Shown: positions 47,713-57,796, counted from the first letter of the stretch. The stretch: DNA of 64,000 bases from Paraburkholderia nodosa (GCF_001718195.1 NZ_MCNV01000003.1:591363-655362); one strand, 5' to 3'. The notes: a model not told the origin generated them from the letters alone. Numbers and translations are program-made.

Positions 47713-49101
47713 CTAGTCGTAGCCGCCCACGGTGATGAGCTTCATGAGCGCACGATAGAACGCCCAGGCGAGCCAGTTCACGGCGCGTACGTGCCACGGC
47801 CGCGCCTCGTAGCGCGCACGGTCGATCTGTGCGGCGTCGCCGAACGCCGCGAGGATCTCGCAGCGCAGCTGTTCGATCTGCGGATGCTGCACGAGCAGCA
47901 CGTTGGCCTCGTTATTGAGCACGAGGCTGAGCGCGTCGAGGTTCGAGGAACCCACGGTGCCCCAGCTCGAATCGACAACGGCCACCTTGCCGTGGAGCAT
48001 CGTTTTCTCGTACTCCGCAATCTGCACGCCCGCGCTGAGAAGCTGGTGATAGAGGAACGGCACCCCGTAGTCGAGTACCTTGAATTCCTTTCGTCCGACC
48101 AGAAGCTTGACCGCCACGCCGCGCTCCGCGGCGCTCACGAGCGCGCGACGCAGCCGCCGGCCCGGCATGAAATACGGATTGGCGAGCAGCACTTCCTTGC
48201 GCGCCTCGCCGATGGCGTCGAGATAAGCCTTTTCGATCGCGCGCCGGTTCACCACGTTGTCGCGCGCGACGAACGCCACACAGGGCACCTGCGCCGCGCG
48301 CGGATCGCGCACGCTCGCGCGCAGGCGCTCGCGCAGACGCGTGAAGAAGCGTTTCGCCCGCGGCGAGCTAACAGTGGGTGCAAGCGCGCGCAGCGCGTCG
48401 TCGACGATCTGCGTGGGGCGCCCCACCGTGTGGCCGGTGGGATGCGGCGACATGAAACCCGCGCTCGCGGGCACGCCGGGCGAGAGTTGCTGGGGCAGCG
48501 GCGGCCGGTAGCCGAGCCGGATACGCCGCCACTGCTGCTCGATCGCAAGGCGCACGTCCACGACCACGGGACCGTTCAGCTCGACGGCGAAATCCCAGCG
48601 CGCGTAGGGCAGCCTGTGGCCGTCCTGCTCGAAATCGTCGATCACGTTGATGCCGCCGCAGAAGGCGAACTGGTCGTCGATCACGGCGAGCTTGCGGTGC
48701 GTGCGCGAAAAACCGAAGCGCCCGAAGATATGCGGGTTGTAGACGCGGTGCTCCACCCCCGCGCCCGGCCAGGTCTCGAACAGCGCAATGCGCGGCGAGC
48801 CGATGCCGTCGGTGATGACGCGCACGCGCACGCCGCGCGACGCCGCGCGCATGAGCGCATCGGAGAGCGCGCGGCCAATGTCGTCGTCGCAGAAAATATA
48901 GGTTTCGAGCGCGACGTCCCGCTCGGCGGCGTCGATGCGCTCGATCATCGCGCCGAACAGACCGGCGCTCGAGCCGAACAGGCGCACGTCGTTGCCGCTC
49001 GTGAAGCGATAGCGCGAACGATAGCGCCGGCCAAGCAGCGCCTCGCGTAGCCGCACCACGCGCTGCGATTCAATGCCGGGATCGGTACTGGTTTCGCTCA
49101 T
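47713..49101 (-). CDS. Phospholipase D-family cardiolipin synthase, ClsB-like
   Basis: 462 residues from ATG at 49101. Two HKD motifs: HRKLAVIDDQFAFCGGIN near residue 145 and HGKVAVVDSSWGTVGSSN near 390, both with Lys and Asp, so the phosphatidyltransferase centre is complete. No clear signal peptide. Family members make cardiolipin or other glycerophospholipids at the inner membrane. Located 7 bases after nudB, with which it may be co-transcribed. Confidence 0.85.
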   Translation of the reverse strand: MSETSTDPGIESQRVVRLREALLGRRYRSRYRFTSGNDVRLFGSSAGLFGAMIERIDAAERDVALETYIFCDDDIGRALSDALMRAASRGVRVRVITDGIGSPRIALFETWPGAGVEHRVYNPHIFGRFGFSRTHRKLAVIDDQFAFCGGINVIDDFEQDGHRLPYARWDFAVELNGPVVVDVRLAIEQQWRRIRLGYRPPLPQQLSPGVPASAGFMSPHPTGHTVGRPTQIVDDALRALAPTVSSPRAKRFFTRLRERLRASVRDPRAAQVPCVAFVARDNVVNRRAIEKAYLDAIGEARKEVLLANPYFMPGRRLRRALVSAAERGVAVKLLVGRKEFKVLDYGVPFLYHQLLSAGVQIAEYEKTMLHGKVAVVDSSWGTVGSSNLDALSLVLNNEANVLLVQHPQIEQLRCEILAAFGDAAQIDRARYEARPWHVRAVNWLAWAFYRALMKLITVGGYD

Positions 49102-49108
49102 GTCGCGT

Positions 49109-49585
49109 TCACCCACGCCCTTCGCGTAGCCGCATGGGCAGTTGCAGGATGGCTTCGCGGTTCGACCACGAGAAGCACTTCGCCGCCGCCTGCTCGTAAG
49201 GCAGCCACAGATAAGCCGTATGCTCGCGCGGCGCGAGCGTGACGACTGTGCCCGTTGGCACTTCCAGGCTGAACCAGTGCTCGGTGTTGCGCGTGACGCC
49301 GGGCGCATAGCGATGGCGCCAAACGGGATAGATTTCGTACTCGATCTCGTGATGCCAGTCGAGCAGCGCCGCCTGCGGAACGTCCCCGGCGCCCACAGCA
49401 ATACCGGTCTCCTCGCCCACCTCGCGCACGGCGGTTTCGGCGAACGGCTCGCCTGGGCGATCTTTCGAGCCGGTGACCGACTGCCAGAAACCCGGCCGGT
49501 CGGCGCGTTCGATGATCAGGACCTCCAGTTGCGGCGTATGGATGACGACGAGTACGGATTCCGGAATCTTCGGCGGCTTCTGCAT
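49109..49585 (-). CDS. nudB: Dihydroneopterin triphosphate diphosphatase
   Basis: 158 residues from ATG at 49585 (MQKPPKIPES). The Nudix box GSKDRPGEPFAETAVREVGE matches G-x5-E-x7-REUxEExGU exactly. It removes pyrophosphate from dihydroneopterin triphosphate in folate synthesis. The E. coli gene also sits beside aspS. A terminator at 49660-49682 lies between aspS and nudB, so nudB probably has a separate promoter. Confidence 0.9.
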   Translation of the reverse strand: MQKPPKIPESVLVVIHTPQLEVLIIERADRPGFWQSVTGSKDRPGEPFAETAVREVGEETGIAVGAGDVPQAALLDWHHEIEYEIYPVWRHRYAPGVTRNTEHWFSLEVPTGTVVTLAPREHTAYLWLPYEQAAAKCFSWSNREAILQLPMRLREGRG

Positions 49586-49659
49586 GGTGATGGAGCGTGG
49601 GGAGGAACGCGCGCTGCGCGCCCGCGGCGCGTCTAAAGGTAATTTAACGCAAAAAGCGA

Positions 49660-49682
49660 AAAAGGCGCACGATGCGCCTTTT
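49660..49682. terminator. Intrinsic terminator after aspS
   Basis: AAAAGGCGCA (49660-49669) and TGCGCCTTTT (49673-49682) form a perfect 10-bp stem with a 3-base loop; both strands carry A/T runs. On the minus strand it lies 51 bases downstream of the aspS stop. Confidence 0.88.
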
Positions 49683-49733
49683 TTGTTGTTGCGATGCAAA
49701 AGCCCTGACGGGCCTTCGCAGCCGAAGGGCGGC

Positions 49734-51539
49734 TTACTGCGCCGTCTTCTGCTCGGGCTGACGCAGACGGATGTGCAGTTCGCGCAGCTGGCGCTCGTCC
49801 ACCGGGCTCGGGGCCTGCGTAAGCAGGTCCTGCGCGCGTTGCGTCTTCGGGAACGCGATCACGTCGCGAATCGAATCGGCGCCGGCCATCATCGTGACGA
49901 TGCGGTCCAGACCGAACGCGATACCGCCGTGCGGCGGCGCGCCGTATTGCAGCGCGTCGAGGAGGAAGCCGAACTTCGCGCGCGCTTCTTCCGCATTGAT
50001 CTTGAGCGCGCGGAACACCTTGCTCTGCACGTCTTCCTGATAGATACGCACCGAGCCGCCGCCGATTTCCCAGCCGTTGAGCACCATGTCGTAAGCCTTG
50101 GCGAGGCAGCGGCCCGGATCCGTTTCGAGGTATTCCAGGTGCTCGTCCTTCGGGCTCGTGAACGGGTGGTGCGCGGCCACGTAGCGGTTTTCTTCCTCGT
50201 CGTACTCGAACATCGGGAAGTCGATCACCCACAGCGGCTTCCAGCCCTTCTCGACGAGGCCGTTGGCACGGCCGAACTCCGAGTGGCCGATCTTCAGGCG
50301 CAGTGCACCGAGGCTGTCGTTCACGACCTTCGCGCGGTCTGCCGCGAAGAAAATGATGTCGCCGTCTTGCGCGCCGGTGCGCTCGAGGATCGCGGCGATC
50401 GCGGCGTCGTGCAGGTTCTTGACGATCGGGCTTTGCAGACCGTCACGGCCCTTCGCGGCTTCGTTGACCTTGATCCACGCGAGACCCTTCGCGCCGTAGA
50501 TACGCACGAATTCCGTGTAGCCGTCGATGTCGCCACGCGACAGCTCGCCGCCCTTCGGCACGCGCAGCGCCGCGACGCGGCCGTCCTTCGTGTTGGCCGG
50601 TGCGCTGAATACCTTGAAGTCGACGTCCTTCATGGCGTCGGTCAGTTCGGTGAATTCGAGCTTCACGCGCAGGTCCGGCTTGTCCGAACCGAAGCGGCTC
50701 ATGGCTTCCGCATACGGCATGATCGGGAACTTCGCGTCGAGCTCGACATCGATCGTTTCCTTGAACACGTGGCGCGCCATGTCTTCGAACAGGTCGCGGA
50801 TTTCCTGCTCGCCGAGGAAGGACGTTTCGCAGTCGATCTGCGTGAATTCGGGCTGACGGTCGGCGCGCAGGTCTTCGTCGCGGAAGCACTTGACGATCTG
50901 GTAGTAGCGATCGAAGTTCGCCACCATCAGGAGCTGCTTGAAGAGCTGCGGCGACTGCGGCAGTGCGAAGAACTGGCCTGCGTTCACGCGCGACGGCACG
51001 AGGTAGTCGCGCGCGCCTTCCGGCGTGCTCTTCGTGAGCATCGGCGTTTCGATGTCGATGAAGCCGAGCGCGTCGAGATACTTGCGCACGGCCATCGTCA
51101 CGCGGTAGCGCAAACGCAGGTTGTGCTGCATCTGCGGACGGCGCAGGTCGAGCACGCGATGCGTGAGGCGCGTGGTTTCCGAGAGGTTGTCGTCGTCGAG
51201 CTGGAACGGCGGCGTGACCGACGCGTTGAGCACCACGATTTCGTGGCACAGCACTTCGATCTTGCCGCTCGTGAGGTTCGCGTTGACCGTGCCTTCCGGA
51301 CGATTGCGAACGAGACCCTTGACCTGCACGCAGAACTCGTTGCGCACGCCTTCGGCGATCTTGAACATCTCCGCGCGGTCCGGGTCGCACACGACCTGAA
51401 CGAGGCCCTCGCGGTCGCGCAGGTCGATGAAGATGACGCCGCCATGGTCGCGGCGGCGCTGCACCCATCCGCACAGCGAAACAGTTTGGCCCAGCAGCTG
51501 TTCGGTCACCAGACCGCAGTATTCAGATCTCATCGACAT
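49734..51539 (-). CDS. aspS: Aspartyl-tRNA synthetase, probably non-discriminating
   Basis: 601 residues. N-terminal OB anticodon domain ([19 protein letters not shown]), class II core with motif 2 [18 protein letters not shown] and motif 3 [13 protein letters not shown], plus the bacterial insertion domain (about 290-420). His32 in RRRDHGG and Gly83 in RPEGTVN are the residues that mark non-discriminating enzymes such as that of Pseudomonas aeruginosa (E. coli has Leu and Lys). Such an enzyme charges both tRNA-Asp and tRNA-Asn with Asp and needs the GatCAB amidotransferase. The numbering counts the first of two possible starts (MSMRSEY). Confidence 0.95.
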   Translation of the reverse strand: MSMRSEYCGLVTEQLLGQTVSLCGWVQRRRDHGGVIFIDLRDREGLVQVVCDPDRAEMFKIAEGVRNEFCVQVKGLVRNRPEGTVNANLTSGKIEVLCHEIVVLNASVTPPFQLDDDNLSETTRLTHRVLDLRRPQMQHNLRLRYRVTMAVRKYLDALGFIDIETPMLTKSTPEGARDYLVPSRVNAGQFFALPQSPQLFKQLLMVANFDRYYQIVKCFRDEDLRADRQPEFTQIDCETSFLGEQEIRDLFEDMARHVFKETIDVELDAKFPIMPYAEAMSRFGSDKPDLRVKLEFTELTDAMKDVDFKVFSAPANTKDGRVAALRVPKGGELSRGDIDGYTEFVRIYGAKGLAWIKVNEAAKGRDGLQSPIVKNLHDAAIAAILERTGAQDGDIIFFAADRAKVVNDSLGALRLKIGHSEFGRANGLVEKGWKPLWVIDFPMFEYDEEENRYVAAHHPFTSPKDEHLEYLETDPGRCLAKAYDMVLNGWEIGGGSVRIYQEDVQSKVFRALKINAEEARAKFGFLLDALQYGAPPHGGIAFGLDRIVTMMAGADSIRDVIAFPKTQRAQDLLTQAPSPVDERQLRELHIRLRQPEQKTAQ

Positions 51540-51602
51540 GATGTTCGTCTTTCGTTATGCATGAATGAACGGGAGCGGCGCGCAGCAGCGCGTCGTCCGG
51601 TA

Positions 51603-52244
51603 TTAAAGCGGAGGATCGATGGGGCGGCGTGGTGAGGTTGCCGGCGCGACCACGCCCATCGAAACAATATACTTGAGCGCGGCGTCGACGGTCATGTCCA
51701 GCTCGACCACCTCGCTCTTTGGCACCATCAGGAAAAAGCCCGACGTCGGATTCGGCGTAGTCGGGACATAGACGCTCACGTGATCTTCCTGCAGGTGGTT
51801 GACTACGTCGCCGCCGGGAATGCCGGTGAGAAACGCGATCGTCCACGAACCCTTGCGCGGGTATTCGATCAGGAGCGCTTTGCGAAATGCATTGCCGTTG
51901 CTCGAAAGCAGTGTATCGGAAACCTGCTGGATGCTGCCGTACAGCGGTCCGATGATCGGAATGCGGCGCACCAGCGCGTTCCACCACTCCACCAGCTTCT
52001 GCCCGATGAAGTTGTGGGTGAGCAAACCGACCCCGAAGATGAACGCGAGCGTGAGCACCGCGCCGAGTCCCGGCAGGCGCACGCCGAACATGCGCTCCGG
52101 CCGCCACGATTCGGGCAGCAGCAGCAGCGTCTGATCCATCGTACCGATGACGAGGTTCAGCACCCACAGCGTGATGGCCAACGGCACCAGCACCAGCAGG
52201 CCGGTCAGGAATACCGATTTGAACGTCGCTTTCTTGATCGTCAT
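51603..52244 (-). CDS. DUF502-family inner-membrane protein
   Basis: 213 residues from ATG at 52244; an ATG 12 bases upstream is equally possible. Two hydrophobic segments: FLTGLLVLVPLAITLWVLNLV (about 10-30) and LPGLGAVLTLAFIFGVGLL (about 57-76). The cytoplasmic/periplasmic C-terminus holds the family motif RIPIIGPLYGSIQQVSDTL and VYVPTTPNPTSGFFLMVP. Function unknown. It stands between fmdB and aspS, a conserved trio in Burkholderia. Confidence 0.85.
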   Translation of the reverse strand: MTIKKATFKSVFLTGLLVLVPLAITLWVLNLVIGTMDQTLLLLPESWRPERMFGVRLPGLGAVLTLAFIFGVGLLTHNFIGQKLVEWWNALVRRIPIIGPLYGSIQQVSDTLLSSNGNAFRKALLIEYPRKGSWTIAFLTGIPGGDVVNHLQEDHVSVYVPTTPNPTSGFFLMVPKSEVVELDMTVDAALKYIVSMGVVAPATSPRRPIDPPL

Positions 52245-52341
52245 GTACACCGCCATGCGGGCCGTGCGCAGCAAACGGGCTGCCGGCGCGGCTACGGCGC
52301 GGCGCGTGTCCCCGGAAATAGAGGAATCGCGCCGCAGGTTG

Positions 52342-52701
52342 TCAGGTCGAGGCTGCCGGGCTGGGCGTACTCGCCGGGGTGCTCGCGGCGGGCGCGGCTG
52401 CGCCCGAATCGCTGGAAGCACTCGTGGCGCCCTCGCCGGCCGGCTTGCCGGCTTCCGACGACGGCGCGTTTTCGCCAGCCTCCTTCGCGCCGGCCGCCGC
52501 GCCGCTCTTGCTGCCGTTGCCGCCGCGGAAATCGGTGACGTACCAGCCCGAACCCTTCAGCTGAAAGCCCGCTGCGGTCACCTGCTTGCGAAACGCGTCC
52601 GCGCCACAGCTCGGGCACTGCGTCAGGGGCGCATCGCTCATCTTTTGGAGCACGTCCTTGTCGAAGCCGCACGACTCGCAGCGATAAGCGTAGATCGGCA
52701 T
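52342..52701 (-). CDS. FmdB-type zinc-ribbon protein
   Basis: 119 residues. The N-terminal zinc ribbon MPIYAYRCESCGF ... CPSCGADAFRK has two CxxC knuckles, as in FmdB-family regulatory proteins. The rest, from residue 65, is an Ala/Ser/Gly/Pro-rich disordered tail. A role in gene regulation is assumed for the family but unproven. First gene of the fmdB-DUF502-aspS group; a good -10 box lies 47 bases upstream. Confidence 0.85.
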   Translation of the reverse strand: MPIYAYRCESCGFDKDVLQKMSDAPLTQCPSCGADAFRKQVTAAGFQLKGSGWYVTDFRGGNGSKSGAAAGAKEAGENAPSSEAGKPAGEGATSASSDSGAAAPAASTPASTPSPAAST

Positions 52702-52747
52702 GATCTCTATCCTGATGAAAATCTGATAATTGCTTGCAAAGCCTTGA

Positions 52748-52753
52748 ATTATA
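52748..52753 (-). promoter_or_regulatory. Consensus -10 box upstream of fmdB
   Basis: On the minus strand TATAAT at 52753-52748, within GGCTATAATTC, 47 bases before the fmdB ATG. No clear -35 at the right distance. Likely the promoter of fmdB-DUF502-aspS. Confidence 0.45.
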
Positions 52754-52930
52754 GCCGCAAACCGGGATCGCCCCTGGCATTTACCGGGGTTGGGCGTCCA
52801 GCGGGGAAGGTCGGAGGGTTGCGGCCGCCTCGGTTTAGATGAGGGCAGGTTGCGCGCACATCAAGAGCGCGCGCGGCCATGCAAGGCGGCAAGCGCACGG
52901 CGTGCCGGCCTGAGACAGCTCCAACCCCGC

Positions 52931-53581
52931 TCAAACGGGCGACGGCGCGACGTCGTTGCGGCGCCACACGAGCCATCGCTCGCGCCCGACGAACACGGGC
53001 AGCGAGTCGGCCACGGGCTGATCGTCGGCCAACGTGAAGTACGGCATGAGCAAGGCGTCGAGTTCGTCGCGCGCGATCGCGAACGGCGGGCCCTTGGGCG
53101 TCTCGCCGATGAAGAAATAGCCCGCGAGCAATGCGCCGGGCTGCAACAGCTGGGCCATGCGGGTGGCGTAGCTCGCGCGCTGCGTTTTGGGCAGCGCGCA
53201 CAGGAACGCGCGCTCGAACACCCAGGCCGGCATGAACGGCGGCGTGTAGGCGTAGAAGTCCGCCTCTTCGACGACACCGTCGTACTGCCCCAGCGCCGTG
53301 CGCGCGCTCGCGACCGCGGCCGGCGCGAAGTCGATGGCGCGCACCGTACGGCCGCGCTCGGCGAGCCAACGTGCTTCCCAGGCATTACCACAGCCCGGAA
53401 TCAGCACCGCGGCGCCAGGGTGCGCCGTGGCGAAGGCTTCGAACTGGCGCTGCACGCCCGCCTGATCCCACGGCGTGAAGCCGCGCGCAAAGCGCTCATT
53501 CCAGAACGAGGGCGACGCCGGGTCGCGGGTTTCGAACTCGGGCACTTCGCCCGGTTGCGGCGGCAGGGTCGGGTCGCTCAT
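52931..53581 (-). CDS. TPMT-family SAM-dependent methyltransferase
   Basis: 216 residues, start ATG at 53581 with GGAG upstream. N-terminal SFWNERFARGFTPWDQAGV is the mark of the thiopurine/thiol S-methyltransferase family; the SAM site is AVLIPGCGNAWEARWLAERG with DFAPAAV as the acidic end of strand 2. It methylates a thiol, selenium or tellurium compound; the natural substrate is unknown. Starts 27 bases after ubiB. Confidence 0.85.
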   Translation of the reverse strand: MSDPTLPPQPGEVPEFETRDPASPSFWNERFARGFTPWDQAGVQRQFEAFATAHPGAAVLIPGCGNAWEARWLAERGRTVRAIDFAPAAVASARTALGQYDGVVEEADFYAYTPPFMPAWVFERAFLCALPKTQRASYATRMAQLLQPGALLAGYFFIGETPKGPPFAIARDELDALLMPYFTLADDQPVADSLPVFVGRERWLVWRRNDVAPSPV

Positions 53582-53608
53582 CGTCTCACTCCTTGTTCAC
53601 GTGGTCCG

Positions 53609-55186
53609 TCAGCCGCCGTAGGCAAACGCGAGCCACACGCGCGCGGCCACCATGCCCACGCCCACGGCAACGCCGAACAGGAGCAGGCCCTGCAGCAGGC
53701 GGTTCGTGCGGCGTTGCTCGGCGAGCATCGCGCGGATCGTCTCGTCGTTCGCGAAACCGCCCGGTTCCTGCCGATGCAGGAGCGCCTGGTGCACAAGGCG
53801 CGGCAATTGCGGCAGCGTCTTGCTCCATTGCGGCGCTTCGATCTTGAAGCGCTCGTACCAGCCGCGCAGGCCGATCTGCTCGGTCATCCAGCGCTCGAGA
53901 TACGGCTTCGCTGTTTTCCAGAGATCGAGCTCCGGATCGAGCGAGCGCCCGAGACCTTCGACGTTGAGCATGGTCTTTTGCAGCAGCACGAGCTGCGGCT
54001 GGATTTCCACGTTGAAGCGCCGCGAGGTCTGGAAGAGGCGCAGCAGCACCTGGCCGAGCGAGATGTCCTTCAACGCCCGGTCGAAATACGGTTCGCACAC
54101 GGCGCGAATCGCGCTTTCCAGCTCCTCCACGCGCGTGTTGGGCGGTACCCACCCCGATTCGATATGCAGCGTCGCCACGCGGTGATAGTCGCGCTTGAAG
54201 AACGCGAGAAAGTTCTGCGCGAGATAATTCTTGTCGAAGTCGGACAACGCGCCGACGATGCCGAAATCGAGCGCAATATAGCGGCCGAAATGCACGGGAT
54301 CGAGACTCACCTGAATGTTGCCGGGGTGCATGTCGGCGTGAAAGAAGCCGTCGCGGAACACCTGCGTGAAGAAGATCTCGACACCCTCGCGCGCGAGCTT
54401 CGGAATGTCCACGCCTGCCGCCCGCAGCTTGTCCACCTGGCTGATCGGCACGCCGACCATGCGCTCCATCACCAGCACGTTGGCCGTGCTGAATTCCCAG
54501 TACATTTCCGGCACGAGCAGCAGGTCGAGGCCCGCGAAATTGCGGCGCAACTGGCTGCCGTTCGCGGCCTCGCGCATGAGGTCGAGCTCGTCGTGCAGGT
54601 ACTTGTCGAATTCGGCCACCACTTCGCGCGGCTTCAGACGCTTGCCGTCGGCCCACAGGCGCTCGGCCCACACGGCGATGTCGCGCAGCAGCGCGAGGTC
54701 GGAGTCGATCACCGGACGCATGTTCGGGCGCAGCACCTTCACCGCCACCGGCTTGCCCGCGTGCTGGCCCGACTTCACCTTGGCGAAGTGCACCTGGGCA
54801 ATCGATGCGCTCGCCACCGGCACGCGCTCGAACTCGTCGAAGATCGTGTCGACCGGTGCGCCCAGCGACTTCTCGATCAGGCCGATCGCCACGTTCGAAT
54901 CGAACGGCGGCACCTGATCCTGCAGCTTCGCCAGTTCGTTGGCGATATCGGGCGGCAGCAGATCGCGGCGCGTGGACAGCACCTGGCCGAATTTCACGAA
55001 GATCGGGCCGAGGCTTTCCAGCGCGAGACGCAGACGCAAACCGGGCGGATCGTCGAAGCGACGGCCGATCGTGGTGATGCGCAGAAGCAGCGCGACACGC
55101 CGGTCGTTGATCCGGCTCAACATCATCTCGTCCAGGCCGAAGCGGATGACGGTGAAGAAAATCTTGAGGAAACGCAGAAAACGCAT
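53609..55186 (-). CDS. ubiB: UbiB, atypical kinase/ATPase of ubiquinone synthesis
   Basis: 525 residues. The family KxGQ motif ([20 protein letters not shown]), the Ala-rich loop [13 protein letters not shown] in place of the Gly loop, the catalytic-loop DMHPGNIQV and DFG-like LDFGIVG are all visible. Two C-terminal hydrophobic helices ([21 protein letters not shown]) anchor it in the inner membrane. It is needed for ubiquinone synthesis, probably handling the lipid intermediates. ubiJ precedes it by 18 bases. Confidence 0.95.
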   Translation of the reverse strand: MRFLRFLKIFFTVIRFGLDEMMLSRINDRRVALLLRITTIGRRFDDPPGLRLRLALESLGPIFVKFGQVLSTRRDLLPPDIANELAKLQDQVPPFDSNVAIGLIEKSLGAPVDTIFDEFERVPVASASIAQVHFAKVKSGQHAGKPVAVKVLRPNMRPVIDSDLALLRDIAVWAERLWADGKRLKPREVVAEFDKYLHDELDLMREAANGSQLRRNFAGLDLLLVPEMYWEFSTANVLVMERMVGVPISQVDKLRAAGVDIPKLAREGVEIFFTQVFRDGFFHADMHPGNIQVSLDPVHFGRYIALDFGIVGALSDFDKNYLAQNFLAFFKRDYHRVATLHIESGWVPPNTRVEELESAIRAVCEPYFDRALKDISLGQVLLRLFQTSRRFNVEIQPQLVLLQKTMLNVEGLGRSLDPELDLWKTAKPYLERWMTEQIGLRGWYERFKIEAPQWSKTLPQLPRLVHQALLHRQEPGGFANDETIRAMLAEQRRTNRLLQGLLLFGVAVGVGMVAARVWLAFAYGG

Positions 55187-55204
55187 GTCTGGGGGGCCTG
55201 TTGA

Positions 55205-55840
55205 CTAGCGCGAGCCGCGCGGCGCAGCGCTTTGGCTCCCGCCGCCGGCCTGTGATTTTTGTTCGAGCCGCTCGATGCGCTTTTCCACGCGCGCCAGCGC
55301 GTCGCGTGCGCGCGACAGCTCTTCATTGAAGCCGTCGAGCTCGGCGCGCCGCACGAGCTGCGGATTTTCATCGAGCAGATATTCCGTGACCGAGCCGAGC
55401 ACGTTGCGCCCGGTGCGCAGGGCCTGCTCGCTCGCGGCGCGCGCGAGCGTGGCGATGCGTGAAGCCGGGGCGTCGCCGATCAGCTTCGCGAGGTCCTCTT
55501 CGGGCTCCCAGCGCAGATGCTCGGCGAGCTTGCCGATGACCTGCGCAAACTCGGCATCGCCCTCGATCTTCACGTGCTTCATCACGGCCGCCTGGCCGCC
55601 CTGCATGAACGACGAGAGCGCGCCTGCGGGCAGCGAGAGCGTCACATCGACGTCGCCCGCATCGTGGTCCTCGACCGCGCCCAGATAGCCGTCCGGCTGC
55701 ACGAGCAGCGTGAGCACGATGGGCGCACAGGTGAGACGGGCCGTCTTGCCGGCATAGGGGGCGAGACGCTCGCGTGCCCACGTTTCGCGGGCGAGCAGGT
55801 GATTGACGGCGGCAGCGAAGGGCTTGGCGGCAAGAGTCAT
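55205..55840 (-). CDS. ubiJ: UbiJ-type SCP2-domain ubiquinone accessory protein
   Basis: 211 residues from ATG at 55840. An SCP2-like lipid-binding domain occupies about residues 15-110 (LTLLVQPDGYLGAVEDHDAGDVDVTLSLPAGALSS in pieces), then a helical C-terminus with a coiled coil (DGFNEELSRARDALARVEKRIERLEQ). UbiJ assists the ring-modifying Ubi complex in the cytosol. Location between the ubiE side and ubiB matches the E. coli ubiEJB order, although here a Tim44-domain gene intervenes. Confidence 0.88.
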   Translation of the reverse strand: MTLAAKPFAAAVNHLLARETWARERLAPYAGKTARLTCAPIVLTLLVQPDGYLGAVEDHDAGDVDVTLSLPAGALSSFMQGGQAAVMKHVKIEGDAEFAQVIGKLAEHLRWEPEEDLAKLIGDAPASRIATLARAASEQALRTGRNVLGSVTEYLLDENPQLVRRAELDGFNEELSRARDALARVEKRIERLEQKSQAGGGSQSAAPRGSR

Positions 55841-55856
55841 CGGCTTGGAATAAGAA

Positions 55857-55886
55857 AACCCGCACGGGCACAAGCCCGGGCGGGTT
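55857..55886 (-). terminator. Intrinsic terminator between the Tim44-domain gene and ubiJ
   Basis: AACCCGC (55857-55863) pairs with GCGGGTT (55880-55886), with an inner GGGC/GCCC pair; on the minus strand TTTTCTT follows. It breaks the ubiE-side transcript from ubiJ-ubiB. Confidence 0.7.
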
Positions 55887-56011
55887 CCTATTGTAACGTT
55901 CGAGCCACAGGATCGCGCCGCCGCCCTGCCCTGTCGAATGCGGCGGGGCGCCTGGAAGGCACCGCACTGCGATCTGGATCAAGTCACGAGACGCTCGGCC
56001 CGGCTACCGGC

Positions 56012-57028
56012 TCAGTGAGATTCGACCTGCTGGATGCCCGCGAGCAGCCAGCCTTCGCCCGACGTGCGCGACTTCGAGAGATTCCATACCTCGACGAACG
56101 GCGCGGCCGGCTCACCCATGGCTTCGCGAATCAGGCCGGAGAAGCGCACGCTCGCAAGGTATTCGCTGCCGCGGTCTTCCACGCCGAGCAGGTCCGCGTT
56201 GAGCTGCACGACGTCGGTCTGGTTGGGCTGCGCGCCGCGGCCCGCGAGATCGACGCGGATTTCGGCGAACATCTCGGGCGTCGTGAATTCGCGGATGTCG
56301 TCCATGTTGCCCGCGTCCCATGCGGCCTGCAGGCGCACGAAGTAAACCTTGGCATTGCGTACGAAGGCTTCCGTGTCGAAGCCGGCCGGAATCGACGCCG
56401 CTGCCGGCGTATCGATTTGCGGCGTGCTCAGCGGATTGGCTTCAGGCGCGAGGTACTGCCCCGTGGGCGGCGCGGTGTAGCGCGGCTCCTGCGGCTGATA
56501 CCCGCCCGACGACGGGTTCATGCTGTTCGACGCATACCCGCCCTGGTACGCGGGTTCCGCGGCACGGCGGCGGCTCATGAACTTGCGGATCAGCCAGACG
56601 GCGATAAAGGCGATGATCGCAATGACGATCATGTTGGCCATCATGCCGGCAAACGCCTCGCCAAGACCGAAGTGCGAAAGCAGCGCGGCGATGCCGAGAC
56701 CCGCTGCGAGGCCCGCGATCGGCCCAAGCCAGCGATTGCGCGCCGGTGCGGGCGCGGGCGTGGGAGCCGGCGTGCCGGGAGCGCGCTGGGCGCCGGCCTG
56801 CTGCGCGGGATTCGCGGGGGTGGGCTGGGCCGGCGGCGGCGTGGTGCTGCGCTGCGTAGCCGTGGACGACTGCTTGCCGAAACTGCGGCCGCCACCCATG
56901 CGGCGAGCCTCTGCGTCGAACGATGCAAGGCTGCCGGCAACCATCACGCCGGCAAGGGCCAGGACGCCGATTCGTCTGGCCCATGACGATGAAAGCTTTT
57001 TGGAAGCAACGTTGCAGGGCTCAGACAT
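56012..57028 (-). CDS. Tim44-like domain protein
   Basis: 338 residues. Order: N-terminal hydrophobic segment (about 20-36, GVLALAGVMVAGSLASFDAEA, signal peptide or anchor), Pro/Ala/Gln-rich linker (about 50-105), a hydrophobic pair (GPIAGLAAGLGIAALLSHFGL and MMANMIVIAIIAFIAVWLI, about 100-145), a disordered Tyr/Pro segment, and a C-terminal Tim44-like domain from about 215 (FDTEAFVRNAKVYFVRLQAAWDAGN, LLGVEDRGSEYLASVRFSG). Function unknown. It lies between ubiE and the terminator. Confidence 0.85.
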   Translation of the reverse strand: MSEPCNVASKKLSSSWARRIGVLALAGVMVAGSLASFDAEARRMGGGRSFGKQSSTATQRSTTPPPAQPTPANPAQQAGAQRAPGTPAPTPAPAPARNRWLGPIAGLAAGLGIAALLSHFGLGEAFAGMMANMIVIAIIAFIAVWLIRKFMSRRRAAEPAYQGGYASNSMNPSSGGYQPQEPRYTAPPTGQYLAPEANPLSTPQIDTPAAASIPAGFDTEAFVRNAKVYFVRLQAAWDAGNMDDIREFTTPEMFAEIRVDLAGRGAQPNQTDVVQLNADLLGVEDRGSEYLASVRFSGLIREAMGEPAAPFVEVWNLSKSRTSGEGWLLAGIQQVESH

Positions 57029-57064
57029 GGCGAAAATTCCTTTAAAGACAGTGAGTTGGGAACA

Positions 57065-57796
57065 CTAATACTTTGTGCCGACGTGTAAGGCTACCACGCC
57101 AGCTGACAAATTGTAATATTTGACGGCTTCGAGGCCGACTTGTTCCATCATCGTCTTGAGTGTTTCCTGGTCCGGATGCATGCGGATCGATTCCGCGAGG
57201 TACTGGTAGCTGTCCGCGTCCTGGGCGAAGCGCCGGCCAAGCCACGGCAGCACCTTGAACGAATAGACGTCATACGCCTTCTTGAGCGGCTCCCAGACCT
57301 TCGAGAATTCGAGCACGAGCACGCGGCCGCCCGGCTTGAGCACACGGCGCATCTCGGCGAGCGCAGCGTCCTTGTGCGTCATGTTGCGCAGCCCGAAAGC
57401 CACGGTCACCACATCGAAATAGTTGTCCGGAAAGGGGATTTTCTCGGCGTCGCAAAGGAGCGCCGGCGTGATCACGCCGTTGTCGATGAGGCGGTCGCGG
57501 CCCACGCGCAGCATCGACTCGTTGATGTCGGTGTGCCAGACCTCGCCCGTCGGGCCCGCTTTCTTCGCGAACGCCATGGAAAGGTCGCCGGTGCCGCCCG
57601 CGATGTCGAGCACCTTCGCACCGGGCCGGATGTTCGCCTGCGCGATCGTGAACGCCTTCCACGCGCGGTGCAGCCCGCCCGACATCAGATCGTTCATCAG
57701 GTCGTAGTTCGAGGCGACCGAGTGAAACACGCCGGCCACCTTCTTCGCCTTGTCCTGTTCGTCGACTGTCTGATAGCCGAAGTGGGTTTTGCTCAT
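57065..57796 (-). CDS. ubiE: Ubiquinone/menaquinone C-methyltransferase UbiE
   Basis: 243 residues. N-terminal [24 protein letters not shown] motif [32 protein letters not shown] and the C-terminal [15 protein letters not shown] are typical. It C-methylates demethoxyubiquinol (and demethylmenaquinol). Placed 90 bases after the DUF971 gene and 36 before the Tim44-domain gene. Confidence 0.96.
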   Translation of the reverse strand: MSKTHFGYQTVDEQDKAKKVAGVFHSVASNYDLMNDLMSGGLHRAWKAFTIAQANIRPGAKVLDIAGGTGDLSMAFAKKAGPTGEVWHTDINESMLRVGRDRLIDNGVITPALLCDAEKIPFPDNYFDVVTVAFGLRNMTHKDAALAEMRRVLKPGGRVLVLEFSKVWEPLKKAYDVYSFKVLPWLGRRFAQDADSYQYLAESIRMHPDQETLKTMMEQVGLEAVKYYNLSAGVVALHVGTKY

